Shown here: positions 33,713 to 43,440 of the stretch, piece after piece
How positions within the stretch are numbered: the stretch's first letter is position 1
How the letters are laid out: the number at the start of each line of letters is the position of its first letter
Assembly: GCF_040545475.1 (NCBI RefSeq)
Contig: NZ_JBEPMA010000003.1
Location: 124,001-188,000 of the forward strand
Direction: 5' to 3'
Length of the DNA: 64,000 nt
Origin: Peptoniphilus_A olsenii
GTDB lineage: Bacteria > Bacillota > Clostridia > Tissierellales > Peptoniphilaceae
Notes under the pieces: model-generated
The model's database searches: none
Told to the model about the DNA's origin: nothing
What the model saw: only the letters and a program-made list of their open reading frames with translations
Position numbers and translations under genes: made by a program

Positions 33713-35479
33713 ATGGGTCAATATTCACTAGCTTCATATTTCCAAAATATGAAGACAATTGGAAGTCCTTTAAAGGCTAAGGACGAAGCAAATTATAATG
33801 AACTTAGAAAAGTAGAAGAAGAAATAAAGGAAGCTGCAGAAAAAGCTCTAGCGGCAGGGAAACCCGACGAAAAAGTAAATGCACGTGGAGAAATGACTGC
33901 ACTTCAAAGAATTGCAGAACTTATAGATGAGGGAACTTGGTGTCCTTTAAACACAATTTACAATCCAGGAGAAAATAATCATGGCTCAACTGGTATCATC
34001 AAAGGACTTGCTAAAGTTGATGATAGATGGGTTTATATTGTTGCAAGTGACAACAAAAAGCTAGCTGGTGCTTGGATTCCAGGTCAAGCAGATGACTTGT
34101 TAAGAGCTTCTGACACTGCAGAACGTCTAAGAATACCTCTAGTATATATTCTTAACTGTTCAGGTGTTAAACTTGACGAACAAGAAAAGGTATATCCAAA
34201 TAGACGTGGAGGCGGTACTCCATTCTACAGAAACTCAAGACTTAACCAACTAGGAGTTCCTGTTATCGTCGGAATTTATGGAACTAACCCGGCAGGTGGT
34301 GGATATCACTCAATTTCTCCAACAATCCTAATAGCTCACAAAGACGGAAATATGGCTGTTGGTGGAGCTGGTATTCTTGGCGGTATGAGTCCTAAAGGAT
34401 ATATCGACATGGAGAGTGCAAACCAAATAGCAGATGCTAGTGCTAGTGCTAAGAAAACAACTCCTCCAGGATCAGTGGGAGTTCACTTTGCACAAACTGG
34501 TTTCATGAGAGAAGTTTACACTGAAGAAGATGGTGTACTTGAAGGAATTAGAAAATATCTTTCTATGCTTCCTAAATATGACAGAACTTTCTTTAGAGTA
34601 GACGATCCAAAAATGCCACTATATAATGCAGAAGAAATTTATTCAATTCTTCCAAAAAACACTAAAAAAGTTTATGATATTTATGAAATTATCGCTAGAC
34701 TTTTTGACGGTTCTGAATTTATGGAATATAAAAAAGGATATGGTCCAGAAATGGTAACAGGACTTGCAAAAGTTAATGGTCTTCTTGTTGGTGTTGTAGC
34801 TAACGTACAAGGACTATTAATGAATTATCCTGAATACTATGGCGACAAACATGTTGGTATTGGTGGTAAGCTTTATAGACAAGGTCTTATCAAAATGAAC
34901 GAATTTGTTACTCTTTGTGCTAGAGACAAATTACCTATAGTTTGGCTACAAGATACTACAGGTATCGATGTAGGAGATGACGCTGAAAGAGCGGAACTTT
35001 TAGGACTTGGTCAATCACTAATTTACTCAATTCAAAATTCTGATCTTCCACAAATGGAAATCACTATGAGAAAGGGTACAGCAGCAGCTCACTACGTACT
35101 TGGTGGACCACAAGGTAACGACACTAACGCATTTTCACTTGGTTCAGCAGCTACTGAAATCAACGTAATGCATGGTGAAACAGCTGCCAATGCGATGTAC
35201 TCTAGAAGGCTTGCTAAAGACAAAAAGGCTGGCAAAGATCTTCAACCTACAATTGATAAAATGAATGAACTTATCCAAGATTATGTTGAAAAATCAAAAC
35301 CATTCTCTTGTGCTAAATATGGTTTAGTTGATGAAGTAGTAAATATGGATCTTTGGAGAAATTATATAATTGCATTTGCAGAATCTTGCTATCAAGATCC
35401 AGAAGCAATTTGTCCAGTTCATCAAATGCTTTTACCAAGAGTTATTAGAGATTATGATAATCTAAATAATATTAAATAA
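33713..35479 (+). CDS. gcdA: Glutaconyl-CoA decarboxylase alpha subunit (carboxyltransferase)
   Basis: 588 residues of the normal GcdA length, with two crotonase-fold carboxyltransferase domains. N-terminal domain features are NHGSTGIIKGLAKVDDRWV and NPAGGGYHSISPTILIAHK; the C-terminal domain has DTTGIDVGDDAERAELLGLG and GTAAAHYVLGGPQGND. It transfers the carboxyl group of glutaconyl-CoA to biotin on GcdC, yielding crotonyl-CoA. It is cytoplasmic and docks on the GcdB/GcdD membrane part. Last gene before a strong terminator. Confidence 0.94.
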   Translation: MGQYSLASYFQNMKTIGSPLKAKDEANYNELRKVEEEIKEAAEKALAAGKPDEKVNARGEMTALQRIAELIDEGTWCPLNTIYNPGENNHGSTGIIKGLAKVDDRWVYIVASDNKKLAGAWIPGQADDLLRASDTAERLRIPLVYILNCSGVKLDEQEKVYPNRRGGGTPFYRNSRLNQLGVPVIVGIYGTNPAGGGYHSISPTILIAHKDGNMAVGGAGILGGMSPKGYIDMESANQIADASASAKKTTPPGSVGVHFAQTGFMREVYTEEDGVLEGIRKYLSMLPKYDRTFFRVDDPKMPLYNAEEIYSILPKNTKKVYDIYEIIARLFDGSEFMEYKKGYGPEMVTGLAKVNGLLVGVVANVQGLLMNYPEYYGDKHVGIGGKLYRQGLIKMNEFVTLCARDKLPIVWLQDTTGIDVGDDAERAELLGLGQSLIYSIQNSDLPQMEITMRKGTAAAHYVLGGPQGNDTNAFSLGSAATEINVMHGETAANAMYSRRLAKDKKAGKDLQPTIDKMNELIQDYVEKSKPFSCAKYGLVDEVVNMDLWRNYIIAFAESCYQDPEAICPVHQMLLPRVIRDYDNLNNIK

Positions 35480-35492
35480 ATAAAAAGATTTA

Positions 35493-35526
35493 TTGGATAA
35501 TCTCTCTTGAGATTATCCAATATTTT
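35493..35526 (+). terminator. Intrinsic terminator of the gcd/gct operon
   Basis: TTGGATAATCTC (35493-35504) pairs perfectly with GAGATTATCCAA (35509-35520), then a T-rich tail. Confidence 0.85.
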
Positions 35527-35639
35527 TATGTATTTAAATAAATTTTACTTAAAGAAAATTATATATACAAAAACTTATGATTAGTAATTTATAAAAACCC
35601 TTAAACCGTTGAAATTTCTTGATTACACGGATTCTCTTT

Positions 35640-35668
35640 TTGACAAAACATTTAATTCATAGTACAAT
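35640..35668 (+). promoter_or_regulatory. Promoter of hgdCAB
   Basis: TTGACA (35640-35645) and TACAAT (35663-35668) with a 17-base spacer, 51 bases before hgdC. Confidence 0.75.
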
Positions 35669-35719
35669 AAAATTAAGTAAGATTAATGTAATATTTTTTT
35701 AAAATAAAGAGGGGATTTT

Positions 35720-36535
35720 ATGGCAGAAGCCGTTTATACTATGGGTGTCGATATTGGTTCGACTGCTTCAAAAAGTATAATCTTAAAAGATGGAAAAGAG
35801 ATTGTTTCCACTTCTGTTGTAGATGTTGGCGCTGGTACAAGTGGACCATCTAGAACAATTGGTGAGACCTTAAAAAATTCTGGCTTAAATAGAGAAGATA
35901 TATCATATGTCATGGCAACAGGATATGGTAGAAATTCACTAAAGGAAGCTGATGCTCAAATGTCAGAATTATCTTGTCACGCTAAAGGAGCTTATTTCTT
36001 ATTTCCAAATGTAAAGACTATTATTGATATTGGTGGTCAAGATGCTAAGGCTCTAAAAATTGGAGACAATGGTATGCTTGAAAATTTCGTCATGAATGAT
36101 AAATGTGCCGCAGGTACAGGTAGATTTCTAGACGTAATAGCGAGGGTTTTAGAAGTTGATATTTCACAACTTCAAGATTTAGATGCTAAATCCACAAAAG
36201 ATGTAAGCATTTCATCTACTTGCACAGTTTTTGCTGAATCTGAAGTTATTTCACAACTTGCAAGTGGATCTAAAATAGAAGATATTGTTAAGGGAATTCA
36301 CAATTCTATTGCGTCAAGAGTTGGTTCTCTTGCCAAAAGAGTTGGGCTTAACGATGACATTATTTTTACAGGTGGGGTTGCCCTTAATGAGGGTATGGTT
36401 AGAGCTCTTGAAGAAAATACAGGGCATAAAATACACACTTCACCATATTGTCAATTAAATGGTGCACTCGGTGCAGCATTATTTGCATATCAAAAACAAC
36501 AATTGATTGCTAAGAAAGAAAAGGCTAATGCTTAA
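35720..36535 (+). CDS. hgdC: 2-hydroxyglutaryl-CoA dehydratase activator (archerase)
   Basis: 271 residues of the ASKHA-fold activator family. GVDIGSTASKSIIL (9-22) is the phosphate-1 loop. Cys129 (NDKCAAGTGRF) and Cys168 (SSTCTVFAES) are the ligands of the single 4Fe-4S cluster that bridges the homodimer. ATP-driven shape change injects one low-potential electron into HgdAB. First gene of the hgdCAB operon, preceded by a consensus promoter and AGAGGGG. Confidence 0.95.
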   Translation: MAEAVYTMGVDIGSTASKSIILKDGKEIVSTSVVDVGAGTSGPSRTIGETLKNSGLNREDISYVMATGYGRNSLKEADAQMSELSCHAKGAYFLFPNVKTIIDIGGQDAKALKIGDNGMLENFVMNDKCAAGTGRFLDVIARVLEVDISQLQDLDAKSTKDVSISSTCTVFAESEVISQLASGSKIEDIVKGIHNSIASRVGSLAKRVGLNDDIIFTGGVALNEGMVRALEENTGHKIHTSPYCQLNGALGAALFAYQKQQLIAKKEKANA

Positions 36536-36557
36536 TTAATACTTTAGGAGGGAAAGT

Positions 36558-37880
36558 ATGGCTGAAAGAATACAAAAAATACCTGGTAAAAAACCAAGAC
36601 CGATTGAAGGAAATATTCCTGCTGCTCAAGCTCTAAGAAATGTAGTAGATAGAGTATATGGTGCAGCTTGGGATGCAAAACACAGAGGAGAATTAGTTGG
36701 ATGGTCATCTTCTAAGTTCCCAATTGAACTTGCTAAGGCTTTTGACCTACACGCTGTTTATCCTGAAAACCACGCAGCTACAACTGCAGCGAAAAAAGAT
36801 GGACTTAGACTTTGTCAAGCAGCTGAAGATATGGGATATGACAATGACATATGCGGTTATGCGAGAATTTCACTTGCATATGCAGCAGGGGAACCTACTG
36901 ACTCAAGAAAGATGCCTCAACCAGATTTCGTACTTTGCTGTAACAACATCTGTAACATGATGACTAAATGGTACGAAAACATTGCAAGAATGCACGACAT
37001 TCCAATGATTATGGTTGACATTCCTTTCCAAAACACAGTTGATGTTCCAGAAGAAAAAGTTGATTACTTAATGGGACAATTTGAATATGCAATTCACCAA
37101 CTAGAAGAGTTAACTGGAAAGAAATTTGATGAATCTAAATTCCAAGAAGCATGTGACATTGCTAATAGAACAGCAGCAGCTTGGCTAAAAGCTTGTTCAT
37201 ATATGGCTTACAAACCATCTCCACTTTCTGGATTTGACCTATTTAACCACATGGCTGACATTGTAGCAGCAAGATGTGAAATTGATGCAGCAGAAGGATT
37301 TGAACTTCTAGCAGAAGAATATGAACAATCAGTAAGAGAAGGTACATCAACTTGGGAATATCCAGAAGAACACAGAATTTTATTTGAAGGAATTCCTTGC
37401 TGGCCAGGACTTAGAAACTTGTTTGAACCACTAAAACAAAATGGTGTTAACGTAACAGCAGTAGTTTATGCACCAGCATTTGGATTTAGATATTCAACAG
37501 TTAGAGAAATGGCAGCAGCTTACTGTAAAGCTCCATGTTCAGTATGTATCGAAGATGGTGTTGAATGGAGAGAAACAATGGCTAAAGAAAATGGAGTTTC
37601 TGGAGCACTTGTTAACTACAACAGATCATGTAAACCATGGTCAGGAGCAATGCCTGAAATCGAAAGAAGATGGAGAGAAGACCTTGATATACCAGTAGTT
37701 CACTTTGATGGTGACCAAGCAGACGAAAGAAACTTCTCACAAGAACAATACAAAACTAGAGTTCAAGGTTTAGTTGAAATTATGAACGAAAGAAAAGCTG
37801 ATAGAGTAGCTAAAGGTGAAGAAGTTTACACTAATTTCGACAACACAAAAGAAACTGACTGGTCTAAAACTACTATTTAA
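36558..37880 (+). CDS. hgdA: (R)-2-hydroxyglutaryl-CoA dehydratase alpha subunit
   Basis: 440 residues. SSSKFPIELAKAF, DICGYARISLAYAAGEPTDS and the cysteine-rich VLCCNNICNMMTKWYENIA (about 126-144) match the HgdA family; the cysteines bind a 4Fe-4S cluster. It is shorter than the A. fermentans protein because an internal insertion is missing, as I recall from other clostridial forms. Together with HgdB it removes water from (R)-2-hydroxyglutaryl-CoA by a ketyl-radical route. Ribosome site TAGGAGGG. Confidence 0.94.
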   Translation: MAERIQKIPGKKPRPIEGNIPAAQALRNVVDRVYGAAWDAKHRGELVGWSSSKFPIELAKAFDLHAVYPENHAATTAAKKDGLRLCQAAEDMGYDNDICGYARISLAYAAGEPTDSRKMPQPDFVLCCNNICNMMTKWYENIARMHDIPMIMVDIPFQNTVDVPEEKVDYLMGQFEYAIHQLEELTGKKFDESKFQEACDIANRTAAAWLKACSYMAYKPSPLSGFDLFNHMADIVAARCEIDAAEGFELLAEEYEQSVREGTSTWEYPEEHRILFEGIPCWPGLRNLFEPLKQNGVNVTAVVYAPAFGFRYSTVREMAAAYCKAPCSVCIEDGVEWRETMAKENGVSGALVNYNRSCKPWSGAMPEIERRWREDLDIPVVHFDGDQADERNFSQEQYKTRVQGLVEIMNERKADRVAKGEEVYTNFDNTKETDWSKTTI

Positions 37881-37892
37881 TTGAGGTGCAAT

Positions 37893-39041
37893 ATGACTGA
37901 TATAAAAAATTTATTACAAGAATTTAAACATATAGCAGATAATCCTAGAGAACAACTAGATAAACAACTTGAAAAAGGAGTAAAAGCAGTTGGAGTATTT
38001 CCATACTATGCTCCTGAAGAAATTATTTATGCTGGTGGAATGTTCCCATATGGAGTTTGGGGTGGACAAGGTCCAATAGATAAAGCTAAAAACTATTTCC
38101 CAACATTTTACTATTCACTAGCATTAAGATGCTTAGAAATGGGACTTGATGGTTCACTTGATGGACTTAGTGCTTCTATGCTAACAACACTTGATGATAC
38201 ATTAAGACCACTTTCTCAAAACTATAAAGTTTCTGTAGGTAGAGAAATTCCGATGGTATTCTTAAACCACGCTCAACACAGAAAAGAAGATTTTGGTAAA
38301 ACTTACAATGCAAGAATCTTCAAACAAGCAGCAGAAAGACTTGAAGAAATCTGTGACGTAGAAATAACTGATGAAAAACTTAAAGAAGCTTTTGAAGTTT
38401 ATAACGAAAATAGAGCTCTTAAAAGAGAATTTATCAAAATGTGTGGAGATTATTCACAAACAATAAAAGCATCAGATAGATCAAATGTATTAAAAGCATC
38501 TTATTTCATGATGAAAGATGAACATTCTAAAATGCTTAAAGAATTAATTGACGCATTAAAAGAAATGCCAAAAGAAGAATGCAAAGGACCGAGAGTAGTA
38601 ACTTCTGGTATTATCACTGATAACCCAGGATTACTTCAAGTTCTTGACGATTTCAACATTTGTGTAGTAGCTGATGACGTTGCTCATGAATCAAGAGGAC
38701 TTAAAGTTGATGTAGATACATCAATAGAAGATCCATACATGGCTCTAGCAGATCAATTTGCAAGAATGGACGAAGACCCAATTCTTTACGACCCAGATAT
38801 TTGGAAGAGACCAAAATATGTAGTTGACCTTGCAAAAGACAATGATGCTGACGGATGTCTATTATTCATGATGACATTTAATGATACAGAAGAAATGGAA
38901 TATCCATCACTTAAAAAAGCTTATGAAGAAGCAGGTATCCCATTAATCAAAATGGGTTACGACCAACAAATGACTGATTTTGGACAAGTAAAAACTCAAC
39001 TTGAAACATTCAGAGAAATTGTTGAATTAAATAGAATTTAA
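37893..39041 (+). CDS. hgdB: (R)-2-hydroxyglutaryl-CoA dehydratase beta subunit
   Basis: 382 residues from ATG 37893, chosen because GAGGTG lies just upstream; an in-frame TTG at 37881 directly after the hgdA stop lacks a ribosome site. The protein belongs to the HgdB/FldC-type family, with FPYYAPEEIIYAGGMFPYGV (about 39-58) and VLDDFNICVVADDVAHESRG (about 250-269). It binds the second 4Fe-4S cluster and flavin of the dehydratase. A strong terminator follows. Confidence 0.93.
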   Translation: MTDIKNLLQEFKHIADNPREQLDKQLEKGVKAVGVFPYYAPEEIIYAGGMFPYGVWGGQGPIDKAKNYFPTFYYSLALRCLEMGLDGSLDGLSASMLTTLDDTLRPLSQNYKVSVGREIPMVFLNHAQHRKEDFGKTYNARIFKQAAERLEEICDVEITDEKLKEAFEVYNENRALKREFIKMCGDYSQTIKASDRSNVLKASYFMMKDEHSKMLKELIDALKEMPKEECKGPRVVTSGIITDNPGLLQVLDDFNICVVADDVAHESRGLKVDVDTSIEDPYMALADQFARMDEDPILYDPDIWKRPKYVVDLAKDNDADGCLLFMMTFNDTEEMEYPSLKKAYEEAGIPLIKMGYDQQMTDFGQVKTQLETFREIVELNRI

Positions 39042-39068
39042 GTTAAAGAAATTTAATTTATAAAATAA

Positions 39069-39103
39069 AAATCCTCAATTACAAAAGTAGTTGAGGATTT
39101 TTT
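39069..39103 (+). terminator. Intrinsic terminator of hgdCAB
   Basis: AATCCTCAATTAC (about 39070-39082) pairs with GTAGTTGAGGATT (39087-39099), then a T run. Confidence 0.85.
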
Positions 39104-39267
39104 GGGTTTATATTAGAAATAAGAGTAATATTTTATAGTTTATCGAATAATACATTTGTTTTAACTGAAAGGAAATATCTTCACCAAAGTTAAATACTTT
39201 GGACTTTTTGCATTTGGTGTTTTTGAGAATTATAGTATGATTATTTATATTTCATCGTTACAAATTC

Positions 39268-39410
39268 TCTCCACCACATGCAGATCCTTCGACTTCAGAA
39301 AGCTTGTCAGTTTTCTTTCACTCAGGAAGACAAGAGAGGGGAGAAATTCTTTCTCACATGCTGACTCTTTATGCGTTTGCATACGCACACTGACTCAGTA
39401 TGACTTGGAA
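39268..39410. repeat. Intergenic structured repeat cluster (locus 2, two units)
   Basis: Between convergent hgdB and the LRR gene. Unit at about 39268-39340 contains CTCCACCACATGCAGATCCT, TTCGACTTCAGAAAG and TTTCTTTCACTCAGG; the second unit (about 39345-39410) is the other subtype with ACTCTTTATGCGTTTGCA and is somewhat decayed. Same family as at 3.1-3.6, 48.4-48.8 and 62.9-63.2 kb. Confidence 0.7.
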
Positions 39411-39436
39411 ATTTAAGCATTTATTTTTTGCAACAA

Positions 39437-39467
39437 AAAACTGCTACTCTTTAAGAATAGCAGTTTT
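39437..39467 (-). terminator. Intrinsic terminator of the LRR gene
   Basis: AAAACTGCTA (39437-39446) pairs with TAGCAGTTTT (39458-39467); the minus strand has a T run. Confidence 0.75.
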
Positions 39468-39472
39468 AATGA

Positions 39473-40066
39473 TTAGTCTCTTTTTACTTCAACATTTTCT
39501 TCAAAAGCTCTATCGTCAAATTTTTCGATTCCTTTTGGAAGTTCTACATTAGAAAGATTATTTTTTCTAAATGCAAACATGTCAAGTCTTTTTAGATTTT
39601 CTGGTAATTTTACTTCAGATAAGTTGTTTTTGTAGAAAGCAGAAACTCCTATTGATTCAACTGTATCTGGAATATTAACTTCTCCAAGTTCGTTTAATGA
39701 AAATCCATTGTCGCCAATGAATTCAAGATTTTCAGGAAACTTAACATCAGTAAGTTTATTTCTGTAAAATCCGAAAGCGTCAATTTTCTTTACAGCATCT
39801 GGAATAATAACTTCAGTTAAGTTATTAACTCCGAAAGCATTGTAACCAATTTCTTCAACTGTTTCAGGAATAACTACAGTATTTAATTTTCTTCTGTAAA
39901 AACATTGATCCCCGATAACTCTAATTTTTGTTCCATCTGGGCCTTCAGTAGGTACTACCATATCAAAGTATCCGTTTTCTTTGATTTTGTCTTTACCCTT
40001 TCTTGTCATGCCTTTTAGAACATCTCCATCAAATATAAAATCGTCAAATTCCCATGGTTTTTCCAT
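39473..40066 (-). CDS. Leucine-rich-repeat (BspA/LRR_5-like) protein, apparently cytoplasmic
   Basis: 197 residues from the ATG at 40066, which follows GGGAGGA; a longer in-frame start at 40108 has no ribosome site. After a short N-terminal part, about five to six repeats of roughly 23 residues follow (for example NNLTEVIIPDAVKKIDAFGF and NKLTDVKFPENLEFIGDNGF). These are LRR_5 repeats as in Treponema/BspA surface proteins. There is no signal peptide or anchor, which is unusual for this repeat family. Binding partner unknown. Confidence 0.8.
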   Translation of the reverse strand: MEKPWEFDDFIFDGDVLKGMTRKGKDKIKENGYFDMVVPTEGPDGTKIRVIGDQCFYRRKLNTVVIPETVEEIGYNAFGVNNLTEVIIPDAVKKIDAFGFYRNKLTDVKFPENLEFIGDNGFSLNELGEVNIPDTVESIGVSAFYKNNLSEVKLPENLKRLDMFAFRKNNLSNVELPKGIEKFDDRAFEENVEVKRD

Positions 40067-40396
40067 ATGTATCCTCCCTGCTATAATAATTATTACCTTC
40101 TCTATCATTATAGCATATCCAAAAAAAATTATAAAGGAAAGCTTGAAATACTGGGAAGAATAAACGTTTTTTCAAGTTTTTAAAAATACTTTTACTAATA
40201 GTTTTTTATTTCAAAATATTTTTACTAAATAACAATGTTTACATCGAGGTATGTAATAATTGAATGTATATAAATATGTTTTATGGGTATATAAGTTAAA
40301 TAATGTTTGTATTTTGTATACACACTCAAAGAGACCTTTATATAAATATATTCTCTATGATATAATAAAGGTATTATTAATTGGGAGGTATTCCTT
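40067..40396. other. Intergenic region between divergent LRR and murA genes
   Basis: About 330 AT-rich bases. TATAAT at 40361-40366 is the best -10 for murA, with no good -35. TTGGGAGGT precedes the murA start. No other element recognised. Confidence 0.4.
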
Positions 40397-41656
40397 TTGG
40401 AAAAGATTTTAGTTAGACCAAATGGACCACTTAAAGGCAGTGTAAGAATTTCAGGTGCTAAGAATGCAGCACTTCCTATACTTGCAGCTACAATTCTAGG
40501 AACGGAAAAGATTGTGCTTGAAGACGTGCCTGAGCTTAAGGATGTTGAAATTATCACTGAAGTTTTACGTGGTTTAGGTTTAAAGATAGAGAAAGACAAA
40601 AACACACTAATTATTGACCCTAGCGGGCTTAATTCATATGAAACTGATTATGAGCTTATGAGCAAGATGCGAGCTTCTTTTTTAGTTATGGGACCACTTT
40701 TAGCGAGATTATCTAAAGCTTATAATTCACTACCAGGTGGATGTAATATTGGTACGAGGCCTATTGATTTACATTTAAAGGGCTTTAATGCTCTTGGGGC
40801 AGAAATCACTATGACACATGGCGAAATTAAAGCTGAAGCTGATGAGCTTGTGGGCGAAAGAATATATTTGGACTTTCCTTCTGTTGGGGCTACTGAAAAT
40901 ATTATGATGGCGGCTGTGTTGGCAAAAGGTGAAACTACTTTAGAAAACTGTGCCATGGAACCAGAGATTGTTGACTTGGCAAATTTCCTAAATAAAATGG
41001 GTGCTAAGGTCACTGGAGCAGGCACTTCAACTATTAGAATTAGAGGAGTTGAAAAGCTAACTGGCTGTACTCATCAAATTATTCCAGATAGAATAGAAGC
41101 GGGTACTTTTATGGTAGCTGCGGCTATCACAGGAGGAGATATTTTAATTGACAATGTGATTACTTCACATTTAAAACCAGTTATTGCAAAGCTTGAAGAA
41201 GCAGGTGTGAGTATTTCTACAGACGGCAGTGCAGTGCGAGTTATTGGAAATGGCAAACTTAAACCTATAGAAATAAAAACACTTCCTCATCCTGGCTTTC
41301 CAACGGATTTGCAGGCTCAATTTATGGCTTTGTTGACTCAAGCTGAGGGTCAATCTTCTGTGATTGAGACAGTATTTGAAAATAGATTTATGCATGCTGA
41401 AGAGTTAAAGAAGATGGGTGCCAATATCAAAGTTATAGATAGAGAAGCACTGATTACGGGTAGAAGTAAATTATATGGATCTAAGGTTCGAGCTACAGAT
41501 TTAAGGGCTGGTGCTGCTTTAATCTTGGCTGCCCTTGTCAGTGAAGGTGAAACTGAAATATCAGACATTTATCACATTGATAGAGGTTATGAAAAAATTG
41601 AAGATAAGTTTAAAAGCTTAGGATCCGATATTGAAAGAATTGAAAGGAAGATGTAA
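40397..41656 (+). CDS. murA: UDP-N-acetylglucosamine 1-carboxyvinyltransferase
   Basis: 419 residues, full-length MurA. Lys22 and Asn23 (GAKNAALP) bind substrate, and Cys116 in GGCNIGTRPIDLH is the fosfomycin-reactive residue. It transfers enolpyruvate from PEP to UDP-GlcNAc, the first committed step of peptidoglycan synthesis. The start is TTG at 40397, after GGGAGGT. Directly followed by a peptide-binding lipoprotein gene with no gap, an unusual pairing. Confidence 0.95.
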   Translation: MEKILVRPNGPLKGSVRISGAKNAALPILAATILGTEKIVLEDVPELKDVEIITEVLRGLGLKIEKDKNTLIIDPSGLNSYETDYELMSKMRASFLVMGPLLARLSKAYNSLPGGCNIGTRPIDLHLKGFNALGAEITMTHGEIKAEADELVGERIYLDFPSVGATENIMMAAVLAKGETTLENCAMEPEIVDLANFLNKMGAKVTGAGTSTIRIRGVEKLTGCTHQIIPDRIEAGTFMVAAAITGGDILIDNVITSHLKPVIAKLEEAGVSISTDGSAVRVIGNGKLKPIEIKTLPHPGFPTDLQAQFMALLTQAEGQSSVIETVFENRFMHAEELKKMGANIKVIDREALITGRSKLYGSKVRATDLRAGAALILAALVSEGETEISDIYHIDRGYEKIEDKFKSLGSDIERIERKM

Positions 41657-43180
41657 ATGAAGAAGAAAGCACTATTATTTTTAGTGTTAGTTTTAGCATT
41701 TCTTACTGCATGTTCAAATGATGGAACAAAATCTGGCGAAGATCCTGTACTAAAGGTGGCTGTTTCTGAGGATACAACTACTCTTGATACGGCTACTATT
41801 AATGATGATTATGCTGAAAATATAATTATTCAAGTTTATGATACTTTGGTTAAGAGAAATGCTAATGGAGAGATAGTCAATTCACTTGCTGAGTCTGTTG
41901 AAAATCCTGATCCCACTACTTTTGTTATTAAACTAAGAGAAGGGGTTAAATTTTCAAATGGTGATCCTCTAACTGTTGAGGATGTTATTTTTACTCTAAA
42001 AAGAGCTGCTGGCACCGAAAAATTTAAATCTTTTTATGGCAAAATTATACCTGAGTCATATGAAAAAGTAGACGATTTAACTTTAAAGTTTAAATTGTCT
42101 GAACCTGATGCTGCATTTTTAAATTCACTTTCTCATCCGGCAGTTTCAATATTGTCACAAAAATTTATTGAAGGTGGAGCAGATCCAAATACTGAACTGA
42201 TGGGTACAGGTCCATTTGTTTTAGATGAATGGGTTCAAAATGATCATGCTACTTTTTCAAGAAATGAAAATTATTGGGGAGACAATCCTAAGATTTCTGG
42301 AATCGAAATGAAAGTTATTCCTGAAGCATCTCAAAGGGTGATTGAACTGGAAAGTGGTGGAGTTGATTTAGCCTATAAAGTAGACCCTAATGATGTTGCA
42401 CAAATAGAAGAAAATGAAGAATTACAATTATTTAAAAAATTAGATAATTCTGTTCATTTTATTGGTTTTAATATGTCGAAAGAGCCTTTCAGCAATAAAG
42501 CTGCTAGAGAAGCGATGATTAATGCTATTGATATAAACTCTATTTTTGAAACTGTTTATATGAACAGCGGAAAATTGGCTACAAGTGCTATAAATCCAAA
42601 CTTCAAATTTTCTATTGCAGATAGTATTGAACCAAACAAAGTAGATAGTGAAAAAGCAAAAAACCTTTTTGCTGAAGCGGGTTTAGGTGAAGGATCTAAA
42701 CTCTCTATATATACTTCTGACAATACCCAAAGAGTCAATGTGGCAACTATGATGCAAGATCAACTTAGTGAATACGGTATTGGTCTTGACGTAGAGAGAT
42801 TGGAATGGGGAGCATTTATTGATGCACTTCAAGCATCTGAACATGATATGTTTATTATGAGCTGGAATCCTTCAATAGTAGATCCACATTATGAGCTACT
42901 ACAACCGTTCCATTCTTCTAATAAAGGACATGGTCCAAATTATATGTATTATAGTACAGAAGAACTTGATGCATTGATACAAAAAGGAATCTCTACTACA
43001 GATGATGCACAGAGAGCAGAAATTTACAAACAAGCACAAGAACTAATTAATAGAGATATGCCATGGCTATATATTTGTTATGGTGAAACTATAGTTGCAG
43101 GAAATAAAAATATTGACGGGCTAGATATCTTGCCAAAATATCCACAAGAGTTAAAAGATATAACCATAAAAGAAAAATAA
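41657..43180 (+). CDS. Peptide ABC transporter substrate-binding lipoprotein
   Basis: 507 residues of the DppA/OppA (SBP family 5) type. A lipoprotein signal ends in LTAC with Cys19. Features include DTATINDDYAENIIIQVYDT, a REGVKFSNGDPLTVEDVIFT segment (about 95-114) and MGTGPFVLDEWVQND. It starts immediately after the murA stop and probably shares its transcript; GAAAGGAAG in murA is the ribosome site. A terminator then separates it from the permease genes that it most likely serves. Confidence 0.9.
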   Translation: MKKKALLFLVLVLAFLTACSNDGTKSGEDPVLKVAVSEDTTTLDTATINDDYAENIIIQVYDTLVKRNANGEIVNSLAESVENPDPTTFVIKLREGVKFSNGDPLTVEDVIFTLKRAAGTEKFKSFYGKIIPESYEKVDDLTLKFKLSEPDAAFLNSLSHPAVSILSQKFIEGGADPNTELMGTGPFVLDEWVQNDHATFSRNENYWGDNPKISGIEMKVIPEASQRVIELESGGVDLAYKVDPNDVAQIEENEELQLFKKLDNSVHFIGFNMSKEPFSNKAAREAMINAIDINSIFETVYMNSGKLATSAINPNFKFSIADSIEPNKVDSEKAKNLFAEAGLGEGSKLSIYTSDNTQRVNVATMMQDQLSEYGIGLDVERLEWGAFIDALQASEHDMFIMSWNPSIVDPHYELLQPFHSSNKGHGPNYMYYSTEELDALIQKGISTTDDAQRAEIYKQAQELINRDMPWLYICYGETIVAGNKNIDGLDILPKYPQELKDITIKEK

Positions 43181-43189
43181 ATAATAATA

Positions 43190-43220
43190 AAAAATTCACC
43201 ACATAGCTGGTGAATTTTTT
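43190..43220 (+). terminator. Intrinsic terminator of murA-binding protein unit
   Basis: AAAAATTCACCA (43190-43201) pairs with TGGTGAATTTTT (43208-43219), then T-rich sequence. Confidence 0.85.
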
Positions 43221-43440
43221 ATTATTATGATTCTGATTTATAAATAGTGTAAAAGTAAATTATAATAAGTATTTATCTAATAACTATCAAATAGTATTTA
43301 AATTAAAATCGTAATATAATTTAGTATTAGGGAGTTTTCTTGTGGAGGCAATATTTTATATTTTTTTAAATTGAAGAAAATGGGTATTTATATTTTTAAC
43401 AACTATTATTTAATTTAAATTATTTATTACTGGAGGAAAT

